Source: Nitrospira sp. (GTDB lineage: Bacteria; Nitrospirota; Nitrospiria; Nitrospirales; Nitrospiraceae). From it: 64,000 nt of DNA. Within the stretch, counting starts at the first letter, position 1. Each line of letters starts with the position of its first letter. Both the position numbers and the translations under genes were made by a program. The stretch is taken from positions 1,930,721-1,994,720 of the forward strand of contig JARFXR010000001.1 of assembly GCA_029194535.1 (NCBI GenBank), written 5' to 3'. Positions 61,970-64,000 of this stretch are shown piece after piece. The notes beneath the pieces were generated by a model that worked only from the letters and a program-made list of their open reading frames with translations, searched no databases and was not told where the DNA came from.

Positions 61970-64000
61970 TTATGGAGCGGTGACGGTCTGCCGTGCCGCT
62001 TTCTGCTCCTCCAGGATCTTCAGAGTGATCTCTCGAGGGACCTCCTCATAGCGAGCCAGCTCCATCACATAGCTCCCTCCGCCCCCGGTCAACGCATTGA
62101 GCGTAGTGGTGTAGGTCATGAGTTCGGACAGGGGGACCAACGCCTTGACCAACTCGGCATGCCCTCGCGCCTCCACGTGCTGAATCCTACCCCGCCGGGC
62201 GTTGAGATCGCCGATCACGGCTCCGATATGGTCGGCCGGCGCGTCGATTTCCACGTTCATCACCGGTTCCAGAAGAACAGGATGGGCCGTCTCCATTGCT
62301 TTCTTGAAGGCCATGGAAGCCGCGATCTTGAACGACATCTCTGAGGAATCGACGACATGGTATGACCCGTCATAGACCGCCACACGGATGTCGACGACGG
62401 GAAATCCCGCAAGCGTGCCGTGATGCATGGCCTCCACGACGCCTTTTTCGACGGCGGGAACGAAGTTTCTTGGGATGACGCCTCCCACGATCCGGTTTTG
62501 GAACGAAAAGCCTGTTCCTCTGGCGGTCGGGACAATCTCCAGCCAGCAGTCGCCGTATTGACCGTGGCCGCCGGTCTGCTTCTTGTACTTGCCTTGCGCC
62601 TGCGCCGTGCCGCGGATCGTCTCCCGGTATGGGATCTTTGGGGTATGAATGACGACATCGGCTCCATACTTGCGATGTAATTTTTCCAGAGCCAGATCGA
62701 GATGGAGCTGTCCCATGCCGCTCAGGACCATCTCTTTCGTGTCCGCGTTTCGTGAAAAATCGAGCGTCGGGTCCTCTTCGATCAACTTGTGGAGGCCAAG
62801 ACTGACCTTGTCGATGTCGGCGCCCGATTTTGGTTCGACCGCGAACGACAACACGGGACGCGGAAGGGCCGGCCAAGAATAGCGAACCGGATCTCGCTCC
62901 TCGCACAGGGTATCCCCCGTTTGGGCGTCCTTCAGTTTTCCGATGGCGATGATCTCCCCTGCTGTGGCCGATGGTACCGCCATGTGCTTTTTTCCGAGTA
63001 GCGTATACAAATGACCGCATTTCTCTTTGATCTGTTTCGATCCGTTATAAACGGTGGAGTCGGTCTGCAAGACTCCTGAGACGATACGGACGTAAGACAG
63101 GCGTCCGACAAACGGATCGATGAGGGTCTTGAAGATGAATCCCGAAAAGGACGCTCGATGGGGATTGGACGCGGCGGCCTCTGCACCGGCGAGTTGGTCC
63201 CCGTCGGTGACAGGCACCGCCTGCGGCCGTTCTTCCGGCGATGGAAGCCATTCCTTGATGGCCGCCAGCAAGGGGGCGACCCCGACGTTTCTCAACGCCG
63301 AACCGCTGTACAGCGGAACCAATCCGGTCTTGTGCACGCCGATCCGGATACCGGTCGCCAAGTCGCTGGCCGTCAGCTCTCCTGCAGAGAGGTATCGCTC
63401 CAACAATTGGTCGTCCATGTCGGCGACGGCCTCTTGCAGGCGTCTCAAGCCCTCGGTGGCCTGAGGCTGTATTATTTCAGATACGGCGCAGGTTTCGCAT
63501 TTGGGGCTGTCGGCCTTGGAGCGGAGGACCGTTTGCCCGAGGAGGTCGACGACTGCTTCCATCACCCCTTCGTGATAGAGGGGCAGCGTCATGGGTATGG
63601 GACTGACGTCGAGGTCCCGCCGGCAAGCCGCCAACAGGTCGTCTAGCGGCTTCGAATGGTTCTCGGGTTCATTGATGAACAACAAACATGGGAGATGTCG
63701 CTCCCGGACGCGGGCCCAGAGCCGAATCAGTTCGCTGCGGATGCCGGTGTCGGGATTCAGCACGACGATGACGGCATCTGCGGCTTCAAGCGCGGTCAGC
63801 GGTTCGCCCAGGAGGCTTAACGAGCCGGGTGTGTCCAGGAGCGTGATGGAGGTCTGATTCCACGCGAATCGGAGGAGACCGGTGCTCACGGAGCTGCGGT
63901 GGTGCTGCTCCTCGGGTTCGAAGTCCGATATGGTCGAACCTTGGGCAATCGTGCCAAGTTTGGAGACGGCCCCGGCGCAGAAGAGCAGTGCCTCCGTGAG
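61970..64000 (-). CDS. EF-G-like GTPase (partial, 5' end beyond window)
   Basis: The frame stays open to the window edge, giving the last 676 residues of an EF-G paralogue. Visible are the switch region (SDFEPEEQHHRSS), DTPG (G3), domain II, domain III, the IPYRETI domain IV with the HGQYGDC loop, and the domain V end with GGGGSYVMELARYEEVP. The G4 motif, NKxD in translation factors, is N-E-P-E here (FINEPEN), so guanine specificity may be lost or altered. It belongs to the EF-G-like/FusA2 group, not the main translocase. The P-loop lies outside the window. Confidence 0.9.
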   Translation of the reverse strand, partial: LTEALLFCAGAVSKLGTIAQGSTISDFEPEEQHHRSSVSTGLLRFAWNQTSITLLDTPGSLSLLGEPLTALEAADAVIVVLNPDTGIRSELIRLWARVRERHLPCLLFINEPENHSKPLDDLLAACRRDLDVSPIPMTLPLYHEGVMEAVVDLLGQTVLRSKADSPKCETCAVSEIIQPQATEGLRRLQEAVADMDDQLLERYLSAGELTASDLATGIRIGVHKTGLVPLYSGSALRNVGVAPLLAAIKEWLPSPEERPQAVPVTDGDQLAGAEAAASNPHRASFSGFIFKTLIDPFVGRLSYVRIVSGVLQTDSTVYNGSKQIKEKCGHLYTLLGKKHMAVPSATAGEIIAIGKLKDAQTGDTLCEERDPVRYSWPALPRPVLSFAVEPKSGADIDKVSLGLHKLIEEDPTLDFSRNADTKEMVLSGMGQLHLDLALEKLHRKYGADVVIHTPKIPYRETIRGTAQAQGKYKKQTGGHGQYGDCWLEIVPTARGTGFSFQNRIVGGVIPRNFVPAVEKGVVEAMHHGTLAGFPVVDIRVAVYDGSYHVVDSSEMSFKIAASMAFKKAMETAHPVLLEPVMNVEIDAPADHIGAVIGDLNARRGRIQHVEARGHAELVKALVPLSELMTYTTTLNALTGGGGSYVMELARYEEVPREITLKILEEQKAARQTVTAP

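Overview
The window reads as a continuous stretch of bacterial chromosome with moderately high GC, dense coding and many ATGA/GTGA stop-start overlaps. The gene content, the long symmetric intergenic palindrome at 36361-36484 and an energy-converting-hydrogenase-related complex without a nickel site all fit the phylum Nitrospirota, most likely the genus Nitrospira. That assignment is inference from general knowledge of such genomes; there is no rRNA here to confirm it. I see no prophage, CRISPR array or complete insertion sequence. The only mobile-looking DNA is a 150-bp MITE-like element and short palindromic repeats.

Layout. 0.1-4.8 kb: primase and the primary sigma factor (dnaG-rpoD), a CAU-anticodon tRNA and a coiled-coil zinc-ribbon protein. 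4.9-6.9 kb: GDP-L-fucose synthesis (gmd-fcl). 7.1-11.5 kb: a TPR protein and a 1225-residue fusion of a YyaL/DUF255-type protein with an aldo/keto reductase. 11.7-22 kb: central carbon metabolism (ACT-malic enzyme, citrate synthase, fumarase) mixed with a J-domain protein, RNase D, an ArsC-like protein, Hsp20, an adrenodoxin-reductase-type flavoprotein and several small unknowns. 22-36.4 kb: a housekeeping block with NAD kinase, ClpC, TsaD, HflX (apparently ATT-initiated), then nth-yicC-gmk-rpoZ-coaBC-TPR and aroQ-efp-accB-accC. 36.4-42.5 kb: thiE, bioD with an SDR enzyme, a secreted unknown and PutA. 42.7-47.3 kb: a fatty-acid desaturase, an Mrp-type Fe-S carrier, a Rieske protein, two unknowns, lipoyl synthase and a Sel1 lipoprotein.

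47.5-60.5 kb is the most interesting part. A membrane histidine kinase and a sigma-54-dependent response regulator are followed by two near-identical 15-bp dyads and a GG-N10-GC (-24/-12) promoter, with the spacing expected of activator sites and a sigma-54 promoter. That promoter points at three tightly packed small ORFs, the last of which runs into the MITE. Then comes a secreted cupredoxin-like protein and a six-gene hyfBCEFGI-like membrane complex. Its large subunit has Ser/Thr where NiFe hydrogenases have the first cysteine pair and lacks the C-terminal pair, so it should be an Ehr-type complex and not a hydrogenase. A coiled-coil protein with a TrkA-C-like domain and an HtrA protease follow.

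The window ends inside a minus-strand EF-G-like GTPase whose NKxD motif is degenerate. Start codons were chosen from Shine-Dalgarno position, stop-start coupling and family length; several differ from the longest possible reading frame and are explained entry by entry.
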